Assembly: GCF_048771995.1 (NCBI RefSeq)
Contig: NC_133030.1
Location: forward strand, 54,964,001 to 55,028,000
Source: Taeniopygia guttata
Lineage: Eukaryota > Chordata > Aves > Passeriformes > Estrildidae
Length of the DNA: 64,000 nucleotides
Direction of reading: 5' to 3'
Notes under the pieces: model-generated
What the model was told of the DNA's origin: nothing
The model's input: only the letters and a program-made list of their open reading frames with translations
The model's database searches: none
Position numbers and translations under genes: made by a program
Shown here: positions 22,557 to 35,828 of the stretch, in pieces
Layout of the letters: every line of letters begins with the position of its first letter
Position numbering within the stretch: position 1 is the stretch's first letter

Positions 22557-25500
22557 CAGATTCTTCAGCTCATAGACCAAATTTGTGCAGCTTGGGAGGA
22601 TCCAATGAGCTGCTTGTGCTCATTTAGAAGTCAGTGTATGTGCAAGGAGTCTGCAGTCTCTAGCAAGCCTGGGCTCCCAGACCAGTTCTTCAGCCCAAAG
22701 CTGCTGGTGCTTGTGGAGTGCTGTACAACTTGCTGTTGAGCCTGAAGGGCACAGAGCCTCCTTTCCTCATGTTTCTGGGGCAGACAGCAAAGGAAAGGAG
22801 GTGTTAAACCCAGTAGGAGCTAGAACACAGCCCTGCTCAGCCTTGATGCCACCGAGACAAAAAGGGCTGCCAGCAATCCCACTCACCAGCTGCCATGTGG
22901 AAAATCCTAGAGTGTGCTGAGATTTAGGGAAAGGTACTAAAATCTGTCTTTGCAGGTGATGGGGGTCCCTAAATAGGCCATGTCCTGATGGAGGAGACTG
23001 AGCAGAAATGGAGGCAAATCTAGAGGAGGAAAGGTTGTGGTGATCTAATCTTGGCTTCTATTTTCAAGCAGGTGGAATAGAGCTATGGATTTGAAAAGGG
23101 AGTGGCTGCAGCTCCTTCCCTTGGCACACTTCTCCCAGGCATTGCTGGAGGATTGGGTCAGTTTTTAGGACAGTCACTTGTTCCTCCTCCCAGTGCATGT
23201 GACAGGGGCCCACTACCAATGTGTGATCACAGTGGACACCCCTTCCTGCAGCAAGGGTCCAGCCTGGCAGTCCTGGGGAGCACCACAAGAAGCAACAGCC
23301 CCACGGGCACATCCCTCTCTAGGTGTGGCTTTCCACAGAAGAGCACCCTGGTCTGCTGCTGTCTGTGACAGAGCTCTGGCTGGAAGCGGTGGTAGCTGCC
23401 CCAGACAGGGGCGAGCTGGAGGGTGAAGGACAAAACTCTGCCTGATGACAGCAAAAAGTCTCTTCCTGTCTCAACTGCTTTCATTTCTCTCTTCTGGTCT
23501 GAATATACACTGGATTGGGGCCAGGACACTTCTGAGCCCTGGCTTCTTGTCTAGTTGCTAAACCAACTTCTTCTTTGGCTGGCTGGATGCTTTTCTGCTG
23601 CCCTTCCCCTGGCCAAGGCTGGTGCTAGTGTGAAAGAGGAAGGGAAGGTCCTGCTCTCACACACAGAGGGAGTGGTGCAGCTTGTACAAGTGTCTGTCAC
23701 AAGGCAGGAAGAGTAGGAGTCAGAATTTCCCAAGGCTCAAGTTAGATCTCTGGCCGCCCTGCTGACGTGTAGGACAACAAAAGCACTCTGTTGGTAAATG
23801 TAAGTGGAGTAGTTTGAGAAGGTCCCAAATTTTCTTCTCGGCAAAGTGAGGTGCTACATTTTCACAGGGCTGTGAGAACCTTCCTGAAATTTTCTCTCCT
23901 GGAGAAGGGATTCACAGTATGCAAGGAGGATCTTCATGTTTGTTTTATAGTCATAAGACTCAGCAAAGAACTAGGAGGAAGCACAATACCACAGCCCTGT
24001 GGTTACTTGTCTGTGTTCAAGCTGCTGCTGTCCTTCCTGGAGATCATAAATATTCAGTCAGCTCCAAGGGTCAGCCAGTGATGTCTCTGGGGAGCCAGAA
24101 AGTGCCTCAGATCTTCATTGTACAGAGCTGGTGTCTATTTGAAGCTGCTGAAAGGGACTGTGCATGTCATGGACAGCCCTGGCTGTGGCTGAAGCGTGGC
24201 TGCCTGTGTCAGCTGGACCTGGGGCATCCTGTGCACGTCCCAGGGAGGGAGCTGGGGGATCCATGCTGAATCTCCCTGGATGGATGACTGTGACTGCCTC
24301 ACTTCCACTGCTGAAGGAAGCAGCAAGCTGTTTTGTGAATCTCAGCCTGCAGTGATCCATAAAAATCTTGAGCACAGGCACCTTTCTCCTTTGGCAAAGA
24401 AGAAAAGAAGCCACCTCTGGTTTGGTGCTAGCCAGGAGCATTACCCCTTCCCCTCCTGCCCCATCCTGAGCTGTTCCTGAGCTGGCTGCCGGAACTCTGA
24501 CGCTCCTGCCATGGCCACAGCCATGGTCCTGCTCTCCTGGGCAGCTCCTCCCTACCTGTGACATGCTGCAAACATTGTCCCAGGAGAATACAAAGGAAGG
24601 AGCACTTGTCACCAGGAAGGACAGGTCTTTCAGACATCTTTTGAAGCCTCACAGCCCTGGGAGTGGGCAGGGCTGAAGTAATTTGTTCCTGGAGCCAGAA
24701 GTCTGGAGGAAAAACAGTTATGGAAATAATAACAACAGTGACAATCAGAATAGGTGGGATCGAGCTCAACACAAAGACAATGTGTTGGCTGAAGCAGGCA
24801 TCTGTTTCTGTGGAAAAAGTCATCTGCTCCTGTGATGAGCCTGCACCCCTCCCTGCCTTTGAGGAGCTGGCAGGAGGAGGAGGCAGGAGGGATGGAGGTG
24901 GCTCAGTGAGCTGGTGGCCAGACCTGGCTGTGCCTGAACCAAAGGCAAAGTTTGATGCCTTGGTGTGTGAGTAGGAAAAAGCAAGGGAGCTCTTTGCCCC
25001 TTTCAGTGCTCCTGGACAGCATCAGCTATGGCTTTTGTGAACCTCTGAGCCAAGGTGAAAACATCAGCAGAAACCCTAATGCTTTGCAGGACACATGGTG
25101 TCAGGTTTGGCCTCACTCAGCTTAGTGGGCTCTGAGATGACAGTAGGGACCATTTGTGGTTTAAAACAGGTCAGTCACAAATTGCAGTAACTCATGGTGG
25201 CCTCAGGTGTGTGGCCTGCAGGTGAATGTCTGAAAATAGAGCTTCAAAGGCAAGTGGAATCCTGTCCACAACCTGCTGCTATGGGGCTGAAAGCAGTGAA
25301 ATTGGAGGTCAGGAAACCCTGGTCAGTGAAGGACTGTGCCCTTCCTGCTGGCACTGTTTGATCATGGCCCGTGGTGCAGGCAGCCTTCACCTGCCCAGCC
25401 CAGTATCCCCGAGCCCAGCCCAAATCCAACCTGGTGCTGGGGCTCCTGGTGCACTGTGTCTGGTGGGTGCTCACCCGACCTGTCACCCCCACGGTGGAAC

Positions 25501-25799
25501 TTGCCCTGACAGACCTCAGGAGGCCATGTCCCCCTCTCCTGACACGAGGTCTTGTTGCCTTCAGAGTGATCTCCAGGCTCACAGAGCATCCCTCAGAGCT
25601 GCAGGTCCCACACCAGTGTGGGTCTGCCCCAGGGCAGGCCAGGGGATGCTGCAGTGGGAAGGGGGCTCAGCACCCTTGGCTGTAGCAGCAGCACCCGTCC
25701 TGTCTGGCATCCCAAAACAGACCTGACGTCCTAATGACACTTGCCAAGGATTTCTCCTGGGCTGCAGCTTCCAGCCTGCGTGAGATTAAACCATGTCCT

Positions 25800-26500
25800 T
25801 TAATAGGAGCAGGCAGCGCCGGGCCGGGATGCCCTGATTTGGAAGTCTCTTGCTCGACCCAGCTGCTCAAATGCGGCTGTTTCCTAGGCAGAGGCCAAGG
25901 CAGGCTTTTTATTTAGAGGATGCTTGGCCTGCTCGGCGCAGAGGGGAAGTCGAAAGACACCGGCTCTGCTGCCGGGCTCCGCTGTGGCTTTGAGCGAGCG
26001 CAGGCCCAGGAGCCTCCCGGCCCTGCCGGAGACTCCCGGCCGGCGCTGCCCTCCTGTGCCCGGCTTTGTCACCCTTTGTCCCGGCACTGCCCTGCTCCTC
26101 CCCGGGAAGGGGCTGCCGAACGCTCCTCTGCCAACACGGGAGCTGCCTTTAAAAACGAGCGGGGAAAACAGCCGAGCACAGCCTGCCCCAGCGGCTCAGC
26201 TCTGCCCGTGCCTTTCTGGCCCCGCTCTCACCCCGCCAGGTTTCTCCCCAGCTTTTCCCTGCTTTTACCCCCTTCCCTTCGTGGGGCTCCTCCCTTGCTC
26301 TCTGCAGCCTCTCCCGCTGCCCCCCGAGCCCTCCTGGGGCAGCAAAGCCCCATCCTGCCACCAGCAGCACCCCAAGGCACGGGGCACAAAGGGTCCCACC
26401 CCCGGAATGGGCACAGCTTGGAGGATAAAGCTCAGTGCCTGAAACGACGAGGTGGGGGGCTGCAGACGGGCTCAGCCACGTCTCTAGTGGGGCGATATTG
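25800..26500. promoter_or_regulatory. CpG-rich patch, possible orphan CpG island
   Basis: CpG density rises sharply here, with many GCCGGG, CCGG, GCGCAG and GAGCG-type words, in the middle of a gene-free interval where flanking sequence is CpG-poor. By eye it resembles the CKB and TRMT61A promoter islands in this window, though weaker. No TATA box, first exon or convincing ORF is evident. It may be the promoter of an unannotated non-coding transcript or simply a GC-rich patch. Confidence 0.4.
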
Positions 26501-26681
26501 CTGCCAGCGCCTGGGCTGGCACAGGGATCTGTCCTGAGCAGGGTGGGCCCCTTTGATGCTCTCCTCATGCTGGCGGGAGGTGAGCTGTGGGAAGGACCAA
26601 GGTGTCCAGCTGCGAGCGGACCACAAGGCTTTTCACCTTTGATAGCGTGCTTTTTGCAGTCTTTTCCATTCCCAAGAGAAA

Positions 26682-26730
26682 TTCTGCAGGAATTTTCTAT
26701 TTCTGCAGGAATTTTCTATTTCTGCAGGAA
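26682..26730. repeat. 19-bp tandem repeat, about 2.6 copies
   Basis: TTCTGCAGGAATTTTCTAT is repeated at 26682-26700 and 26701-26719, followed by a partial third copy. The full copies are identical, so it is a recent local duplication. Confidence 0.9.
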
Positions 26731-29700
26731 AGGCAGCAGGGAGAGGAAAGGTTGATCTCTCTCGAGACCTTTGTACTTTATTTTTTCTTTTGTTGTTGTT
26801 TTTATTTTAATCTTGAGGAAGGAACAGACCAAAAGGGGCATAAATAAAATCCAGCTAGTTGGGACAAAAATACTTGGTTGAAATCCTTGCCCAGCACTGT
26901 GGGTGAGTTTGTACATGGGAGAGACACTCAGCTAAAGGAGGATTCTGTATCTCAGAATCTTTTTATCTTTTCTCTATGTTCCTTCTGGAGAAGAAAAAGA
27001 GTGACCAGGTTAACCTTCACCTCTGAAGAGGGTGAGCAGCACAGCAGAGGATCATGTCCAAAAGCCACCTTTGTCACCCTGTCCCCAGCCTCAGCAAAGC
27101 AGCTTCCTTCCTGCTGTGAGATGGGGCTGAGACACTCTCCAAGGGCTGGTTAAAAGCCTGAATGATGCTTTGCTAAATGCAACATTACAGAAGCACTGTA
27201 CAAAAGTACTGTTAGTACTAAGCCTGGCATAAGCTGAAGGAGCAATCTTGTTTTGTTTTCCAAGACAGACTTTGGGATTTCCTTCACTTGGATCAGCACC
27301 TGGGGCTGTGTCAGGAGGTTTTTCTACTTTGGAAAGGAGAGAAAATGCTGTCAAGATTTCATCTGAATCTAAAACATGTTTTAGCCTCATGCTTCATGCA
27401 GAGTATAGTGTAATTACTTTAAACAAACACATACATATCTAATTTCCATGTGTTACTTTCCAAAGATCCCAGTCTTCGTGTGTCTCATCAATAGTCTCTC
27501 ATCTAGTTCTCTCATCACAGGTTCATTTCCAAGTCCCAAAATCTCTCCCACAGCAGTTTGTTTGGAAACTGCGGCCCCTTGGCCATGGCCACCGTGCCCT
27601 GGGTGCCAGAGTGAGTCTGGACTGGCCACCTGTGCCAGCACTCTGGGGCTTTCTCAGTGGGGTGGCAGGACAAGACAGAACATGCTGAGAAATAGCGAGG
27701 AGAGAATTATGCCAAGTTCAAAGATTAGTGGTTGGCTTATTAGGTTTTTCCTCTAAGCTCAGTATTAAGCAATTCTAAATGACCCACACAGAAGTCAGGA
27801 GGGAGGATTAATAAATTTTAATGGTGGAGGTTTGTGTTTGGAAGTGTTTTGGGACTAAAAGTGCTGGCAAACAACAAAGTGTTTCCCCCCTTGCTGGTAG
27901 ATGTTTCTTAGTACCTTTAAAATTGTTTTACCTCACTTGCTAATTTTTAATACATGTCCCCGTGCCAATTCAGCCTCAAATATCTCTTGGGTTTATAAAT
28001 GTATTTCATTGTTTCTCTGTATCTTTTTGATGCATTTATTCCAAACCCCTTTTAGGTAATCTTGTCTCTGGTTTTGGTGGTCCCTGCTCAGGGCTGGCTT
28101 TCACTGGAAATGAATAAACTGAGCTGAAAGGCAAGTCAGGCGAGCACTTAAACAACTCCTGTAGAAGATTATGTCTCTCCAGGGAAGTTGCTCTTGGTAG
28201 AGGCTTCACTCTTGAACTAAGTAGTATGAAAATAATCTCCATGTGGCCATGTCAATGGCTGTGGAAATTACCTTAAAAGAGAAGAAGGTTGTAGACATAC
28301 CCCAGGAAAATCCAGGCTGATGGAGACCGTACACCAACCACAAAAACATGTCACTGCTGGTTTTGACACTGATTTATATAAAAGTATTTGGAAAAGATAC
28401 ACTGGCCATCTGCCTCTTCTGCTGACCCACTGCTTGGTGTCATTTCTCATAAATAGTGTTACAGGGACAATGCTTTATTCCTTGTAAGGAAAAACAAAAT
28501 ACAGTTTCAGTCTGCTTTTAAAGCTGCATCTTATACCACACACAAGGGTCTCCCCAGACACAGGTTCTGGGGTGTCATGCCCAAGCAGCAGGACCACCTG
28601 AGCCCAAGGCATTTCCAGGGAGCAGGAGGGGGCTGCAGGGAGGGGTGCTCTGCCCCTGCAAACATCCTGGTACCCCCGGAGAGGAGAGGGACATGATCTG
28701 TTTCTGACAGCGGGTAGGAGCTGAGGGCTGCATCCCAAAACATGCAGTCCTGCTGCTTTGTGTGGACACAAGTGACCACTAGCACAAAATGCTGCCAAGC
28801 AGGGAGAGAGGCTGGATGTTCCATGGGTGCAGCCAGACTGATGATTCCCAATGGGATTGGGGCCTGGTTCTGTCCAAAATTTAGGTTACTGCCAGGAAAT
28901 TATGCACATGAGCCAGGGCAGAGACCCATGCTGTCACAGGGCCCCTTCCCCACTGACACACTCAGGATCCAGCCCCCTGTGCCAGGGGTGCTGCCCTGCT
29001 GCAGCAAGAGACAGGTCTGGAGGAGATGGATTGTCTCCATGCCATGCTGAGGTTGTCCTCAGCACTGTGTTTCAGCTCAGCAGTGACCCAGGCTGCTGCC
29101 TGCAATCTGAGACAGGCAGCTCCCCCCACGCTAAGCTGCAAGGTCTCTGTCCTGCTGACAAGTCTCTGCAAAGCACAGGGTTCATTGCAGAAAAAAAAAA
29201 ACCAAAACCCACACAGAAAAAGGCCAAACCACCAAGTAACAGAAAACACACAGCCTGGGGCTCTGGGCTGGCCAGTCCCTTCTTGCTGGCTCAGCCTTGT
29301 GCCCAAGTGATCCCTGCCCCACTTCACAGCACCCCAGGGAAGGAGTTGCAGCAAGTGCAGCAGTAAATGGGCACTGGGCAGCTCAGCTGCTGCACAAGGA
29401 GGATGCTGCTCAGTGTGAGCAAGGTGTGATTTCCAGCAGCTGCTGCATTGGGAGCCTCTCACAGCCCTGCCCAGGGCTGGCTGGAGCAGCCCTGCTGATG
29501 ATCAGCCACCTGGCTCTCTTCCACTTAATGCAGTCAGGAGGTGGCTTGCAGTGAGAAACACTCTGTACTGTCACCACTGGCTGGGGACTTTGGCCAGGAC
29601 TTTTAGAGCTGTGGGGAGGTGCATCCATCCCCAGCACTTAGCTCCTGCTGCTGGGATAGGGCTTCAAAAAGAGATGGGAGGTGGGAAGGTGGGAAGCATG

Positions 29701-30183
29701 GACACTGTGGGATGCTGTGAGCACTACTGTGAGCTGGAGATCAGCCTCTGGAGAGAGGCAGATGTGGGAGGTGCCCAAGCACCTGGTGGGCACAGAGGCT
29801 GAGCACTGGGGCGGCTGAGCACACTGCAGCCCCTGCACACCTGACCTTGCTGAGATATCCTCAGCCTCCAGGACAGTTGTAAGAAACCCTCAGGCCTCTC
29901 CTGAAGCTCTCAGCAGCTTGAAACAGCCGAGCAGTTTGATTTCTCATGGCCCTTCCCACCCTTTAGGCAAGTGCAAGGTTTGAGGGCCCCACTAACCATC
30001 CCTTGGTGGGAACAGAGAGCACCCTGTGCCACCTGCCAGATGGAGGAGGGGAAGGGCACTGACAGGGCCAAAGCGGGGACATGCCAGAGTCAGAGGGAAG
30101 GAGGTAGGTACCCATTCCAGCCACGAGGGAAAGAGCATCCTCAAGACACTCAATGCCATTTTCCCTTCAAATAATGGCTTATT

Positions 30184-30226
30184 AAAAAAAAAAAAAAAAA
30201 GAAACAAAAAAAAAAGAAACAAAAAA
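30184..30226. repeat. A-rich simple repeat
   Basis: A run of 17 A followed by GAAAC-interrupted A runs. There is no recognisable retroposon body directly upstream, so I do not call it a poly(A) tail. Confidence 0.85.
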
Positions 30227-31407
30227 AGCCAGCCATGACTGTCCCATGGAGAGGAGCTGAAACTCTGGGGCCATCCATCGCAATCCCCTTGTCATGCATA
30301 TTCCCACAAGTATTTCTGGAGCCATGTCTCCTCAGACAAGTTCCAGCTTGGAGGTGTTACAGCAACAGTCTGAGACAAAGCTGTCTCAATGTCCTCCGCT
30401 GAGCACAGCCCACCCTCATGGAGCTGAGTGCTTCCAGGGCCCTCCTGTGTCCATTCCCCCTGGAGACCTCTCCTCTCCTGCCCACCTGGACGTGTTCAGG
30501 CTCCAGCACGGCCTCTGGATGGGCAGTGCCAGCCTGGGCACCCTGTGCCCAGCAGCCTGGGAACGCTGGCAGCCCCAGCAGGGATTAGTGATGATTCAGG
30601 GGATTTCACCACAGCCTGCAGGGAGACTGGCCAGTTTCTGTGGGCAAGCTGCAAGGCCTCAGTGAAACACCAGCCTCCCTGCCCGAAATGGCTTCACCAG
30701 ACGTGCCCCAAAGCCACCTCGTCTGACAGCACAGCAGAAGTCACCTCTGTGTCAAAGACAGTGCCCAACCTCCATCAGCTCCCATGGGCAGGGCTGGCAC
30801 TGGAGTGGAACCCTCCGGCTTTGCTGCAGTTTGGATGTGCAGCACATTTGAACTGCACACAGACACTATTCACACCCCAGCAAACCCATCCTTGGTGTAC
30901 GTGCTCACAGCTCTGCTGGACCAGGCATGGGGTTTCAGGTGAGTTAATTCAGTCATTTTCCAGTCTCATTTTCCCATGTAATCCTGGAAAGCTTTCCTGT
31001 GCTTGAGTGCTACCATCAAAGACTATCACAATAAGGCACTGCAAATACATAAGCTGACACTTCCAAGGTCTTCCAGGTTATTCTCAGTTTCACTCCCTGG
31101 TCATCAATAATGGAGGTGGAAAAAGCAACCAGACTGCAGCTGTCAGCCAAACCTCACACCCACCTGCATGAAATACAGGGAAAAGCTGAGCTCTTTGCAA
31201 AGATCTGGAGCTTGCATGTATTTGGTAAATTAAACTTCAGTTTTGGCTTTATTCTGAAATTGCATTGAAGAAAGCTCAGGGCTGCCCATTCTTGTATATT
31301 TTTAGCTGAACTTTTCACATTCATTAAAAACTTCAACGTTAACATTTTTCTAACCATTTTCCTGGGTGTTGAGCATGAGGCATTTTGCCCTTTTAAAAGT
31401 TTAATTC

Positions 31408-31409
<2 letters not shown>

Positions 31410-31459
<50 letters not shown>

Positions 31460-31468
31460 ATATATATA
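31410..31468. repeat. TA/TG dinucleotide microsatellite
   Basis: (TA)n followed by a long (TG)n tract, then TATGTGCATATATATAA. It lies in intergenic sequence. Confidence 0.95.
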
Positions 31469-34400
31469 AATGCTTGCTTAGAGACTTACTCACTGGCTGA
31501 AGGAGAAAAACAAAAATCTTTGGTAGGTTTGGATGCATCTGAGTTTATTTTTACCCAATCTGCTACTGCAGAATTTCCATGTTAATTGTCAATCCCAGGC
31601 TGAGCTCACGCTGCCAATGTGATCACTAGACTCACACTGTGGGTGTAGCAGGTACTACTCCTCACCTGGCACACTCAGCCTGGCTCTGTGCAGCATTTGG
31701 ACCAAAAAAACCCACCCAGACGGTGTTTCAAAGGGTGGAGGAAGCCCAGTGGTTCAGTACTGACACCTCAGGCAGCCCTTGCCTCTGGCCAGTGCCTCAT
31801 GGCTGGTGAGGCACTCAGGGACTGGGAGTCCTGGGCAAGTGAACAGCAGCTGGTCTGAGGCTTGTGTGATTTCTGTGTAAGAAAATAATTCTAACATGTT
31901 ATAACCAGGGGAAGAAGCTCAAGCAATGCAAGAGGTCCAGTTGTGATTAGTTTTCATCTCGTACTGTGGGGTGCTCTCCATCGCTGGGCTGGGCTCCCAT
32001 CCACTGCAGACAAATAAAGCCCAACAAAGCCCCATGATGGTGGGGAAGTGCCCTGCCCCACTCGGGGAGAGCTGGAGAAAATGTCACCCAGGCTATTTCC
32101 AGCTTTGTAAATATGTTTTTTTAGGAGGAGGGAAGGCAGACTAGCCAGAGGAATGTGGAGCAGCCAAAGGAGCCTGCTGGCCTGCTGCTTCCCCAGGGGA
32201 AAAGCAAAGCAAACAGGAGATGAAAAGCCTGTGATGCCATCTCCATCCTCAGAAGAGTGCCTTGCCTACCACACTACCACATTTTTTGTGTGTGGGTGGG
32301 TGGGTGGAGAAAAGAACAAAGATCACTCAAAGTCTTCTGCTCAAGTTATTCCATGTTGCATAAAAATATGGTAATGTTCATCTGAGGACAGGCTGGAGCC
32401 TAAACCTTCCCAGGTGAGTGCTGGAGACATTAGGCAATAGCACCTTCCTTTTCCTTCTTGTCCTAGCAATGGATGCTGAGCAAAATGGAAAGCTGGAAGA
32501 AAGCATTGCCCTGCCCTAGGCTGCGGCTGGAGCTGAGCAAGAATCCTCTGCAGAGAGCCGGACTGCAGCAGGAGCCTCCTGTGCCCCAGGCAGAGCACTC
32601 ACCAGGCGTCCAGCAGGTAAAACCACCTTGCTCCATCCCTCATTTTTGTGAGAGAGGAGGCACACGGTTTGGCCACCTTGTCCCAGGAAGCAGGAGCCTC
32701 CCTGGAGCAGCTGGAGCTGCTCGGGAAGCAGCCATGCTGTCCCCTGGGCTGGCCAGAGGCACGAGGGAGCGTGTGGGGAGCTTGACCACTTTGCTGAGGG
32801 CTGGGAGCCTCCCACGCCAGGGCCGGTGCCGTGGTGCCGAGTCCACAACAGCATGAGACACCGTGAATCATTTTCCAGTAGATAGCACGGAAGTGGGAGA
32901 AGGAGCAATTATGCTGCCAGTGAGTGTAACAGGAGAGGCAAATGGTTTCCCAAACAGATTCATTTCTCGAGCAAGGACCTTGGGGTGCCAGCAAGCAGCG
33001 CGCTGCCTGTGCCACACGTGTCCAGAGGCAAGGCTTGGCACCACACCAGCCAGGGCTGGGCAGCTGCTCCCTGAGGGAAGCAGAAACAGTTAGGAGGAAA
33101 ATGTAATGACAAACAGAAATTTCTCTTTAGAACATTATAAAAGTGGTGCATGTCTCGCAGCACCCATGGGACAACGTGCCAGCCTGCTGGGACCAACAGA
33201 GCGGTCCCTGCTCCAGGCCTGGCGAGGACACTGCCATCACCATGGGGTGTGATGAGAGCAGGAGCCACACGGCTCCTTTCCAAAAGCTATGGGACACAGG
33301 TGGTTAATGCACAGCACTGACCAACAACCTTCCTCTCCTCTCCTGTCCCAGGGCAGCCTGCCAGCACCCAGCACCATTCTGAGTGCCCAGAGCACATGCA
33401 AGCGGCTGCTCCTTACAATCCATGATGGGCACCCAGGGCACAAGGGCCAGTAATGCCAAAGACCAAACCAAAGCTTTTAAGGCAAGGGGGCAGGAGCTTT
33501 AATCTCTCTCTTCATCAGAGGTTTTTAGAAAGTCCCACCTGGGGCTGGTCACACTATCCACCTTTTGCCAGGACATTCTTTCTCTGAAATATTTGCAATT
33601 GCTTTGTACAAGCTGAAACAAAAGCACAGTCGCATGGCAGTAACACGAGGGAACACAGCAAAGGTAGTGGGTGGGAAAGAAAACCAATTAAGAAGTATTT
33701 TCTAGTTGGATGCAGGCATTAAAGACTGGCTTGCTGCTTTGAGCACAATTGTTTAGCCAGCTACAGGTGCTGTCTCAAGACTGCAGGGACTCAGGCTGAA
33801 AGCAGACAAATGTAACAGCTCTGATGGGTTAAGAACATAGGAGAAACAAGATGCATAGAGAGAGAAATGTTTTTATTAGTCCAGCTGATATAGCTAGAAA
33901 AAATAGACAAGTTTTCAGGCAACTCCTTCCATTAGGTAATTGCTGTGAGCGCAGTAACGACGCTGTGTTGAGGAGAGGCACCACTAAATGAACACTCTCT
34001 GATTACAAGAAGCAAAACCAGCTATTTGCCAAGCATCTGTGAACAGTGACATGAAGCACAGCATGGGGGAATCTAAAGAATATACAGAACCAACCGGTTG
34101 TCTCTTGCACCATTTTCTCTTCCCTGCTCTTACAAACTTCGTACAGAAAACTCCCGTGCTGATTAACTCAAATACAGGAACACCCAGTACAGAACAAAAC
34201 TCTTACATATGATCTCCTCTCCCCCACCCAATTAACTCTGAAACACATACAAAGCTGTATTAAAAGAAAAAAAAAAAAATCTGATCTGAAATGTTCACTC
34301 AGCCTTTTCTCACCAAAATTAAATTAGCTTACCCCAGCTGGAATCATCTCTTCAGCTAAGTGACAGCCTGCAATCACAGCCTTAGAAATATCACAGCCTT

Positions 34401-35604
34401 TACAAAGGAAAGCTTCAGTTATCTACACAAACCTATATAAAGCTGCACGCCAAGGAGCTCTGCATCAACCTCTCGTCACGCTCCCTCCATCAAAGCTGTG
34501 TTATAGCAGTGGGTAGAGCTGTTGAGCAGGTGCATCTGCATGAGCTGCAAAGGCTGCTCTTCCCAAGGGTCTGATGCTCCCAGTCAGCAATATTTGTGGA
34601 AAATGCTGCTCCTGTATATTAATAATGTAATGCTTCCACACAGCAAGCACACATGTACAGCCATTCTGGAGAACAGACCTACTTGATGCAATCCTGAGCT
34701 CGTATCCAGAGAACTACCTGAGCTTGCAAGCCAGGCCCAGTTTGAAAAAGACTATTTAGCATGTTTTAATTTGACTATACTGCAGAGTTTTAGGTTCATA
34801 GGGGCAACTGGTGCAGGGGCCAAGAAGAATCAGCTGACTAAAGCTCATAAGCTGGAATTTTCCTGTAAGTGCCAGCTTCCAAGCCCCCATCTCTGCCCCT
34901 GGCTGAGCTGAAATTACTTGAGAGAAGCAGGGGCTGAATTAATCTGGGTTTCACCCTACCCTCAAAAGAGCAACTGGTTGTTTACACTAGCTAGGTTGAA
35001 GACAAGCTTCTCCCCACAAAGCAGCTCAGGGTCACTAATACCATGGGCTGCAATCTGACCACAGAGCCTTGCCCTGCAGCCCCTGAGGGCCCATCTGAGG
35101 AGAGCAGCAGCCCTCTGTACCCAGCCCTGTCTCCCCTCCCTCACAGGAGCCAGCCTGGCTTGCAGTACTTGGGATAATGACAGTTTACAGTTGGCATGAG
35201 CAGATGCACAAGTCAAAGCCTTGGAGGTAGGGCATGTTTGCAATGACTCATGTTTAACATTAGTTCTCAAATTTACAGCAACTACAATCAAGTTAAGAGG
35301 TTCAACTTCTGAAACTGTTTTAACAACATTTCAACTCAGCTGGTCTGCAGCAGCACACCTGGCAAGATGTGCCTGCACACCAAACCAGACCACCTAGCGT
35401 AACTATGAAACCAAGTCACTTAAATCTCAAAGACATTCAGTTAACATATCTAAGACATATCAGGCCAAACAATAGTTTATTTCATTTCATTTTCAGCAAC
35501 ATCTCAACCATCAAAAAAATAAACTCTAACACAGATGGATGGAAGACTTCTCTACAGTGTAACTAAGTGGGCTCTGACCCCAAGGGTTTGAATTGGAGTG
35601 ACAT

Positions 35605-35610
35605 TTTATT
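35605..35610 (-). terminator. CKB poly(A) signal (distal candidate)
   Basis: AATAAA on the minus strand, 40 nt after the CKB stop codon. A second AATAAA overlaps the stop itself (A-AATAAA-GC around 35647-35653). If the distal one is used, cleavage would fall near 35585-35595 and the 3' UTR would be only about 60 nt. Confidence 0.7.
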
Positions 35611-35649
35611 ATTCATCCAATAAGTTAGGAAGCATGAGAATAAAGTGCT

Positions 35650-35828
35650 TTATTTCTGAGCTGGCATGAGGTCATCAATGGACTGGCCTTTTTCAAGGCG
35701 TTTCTCCATTTCAATGAGAAGCTTCACTCCATCCACCACCATCTGCACCAGCTCCACCTCAGAGAAGCCAAGACGATCAGCATTGGAGACATCAAACACT
35801 CCTCCAACAGCAGCTGTGTCCACACCAC
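35650..35828 (-). CDS. CKB: CKB last exon (C-terminus)
   Basis: The acceptor on minus is TTGCTGCAG before 35828. It encodes [59 protein letters not shown] and TAA. It contains the [10 protein letters not shown] segment of the mobile active-site loop (GTG comes from the previous exon) and the Asn-Ala-Asp-Arg nucleotide-side motif. 179 nt, in phase. Confidence 0.98.

Larger units (their letters stand above)
22557..35584. other. Intergenic region upstream of the CKB 3' end
   Basis: About 13 kb without a recognisable exon. Overall it is GC-richer than the MARK3 introns, giving many chance ORFs of 60-200 codons on both strands, none with a family signature that I recognise. It contains a CpG-rich patch (25800-26500), a 19-bp tandem repeat (26682-26730), an A-rich run (30184-30226) and a TA/TG microsatellite (31410-31468). 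Confidence 0.65.

Noticed and set aside
25920..26537. 205-codon plus-strand ORF in the CpG-rich patch
   Set aside because: Low-complexity composition, overlapping ORFs of similar length in other frames, no recognisable domain. Kept only as a CpG-rich region.
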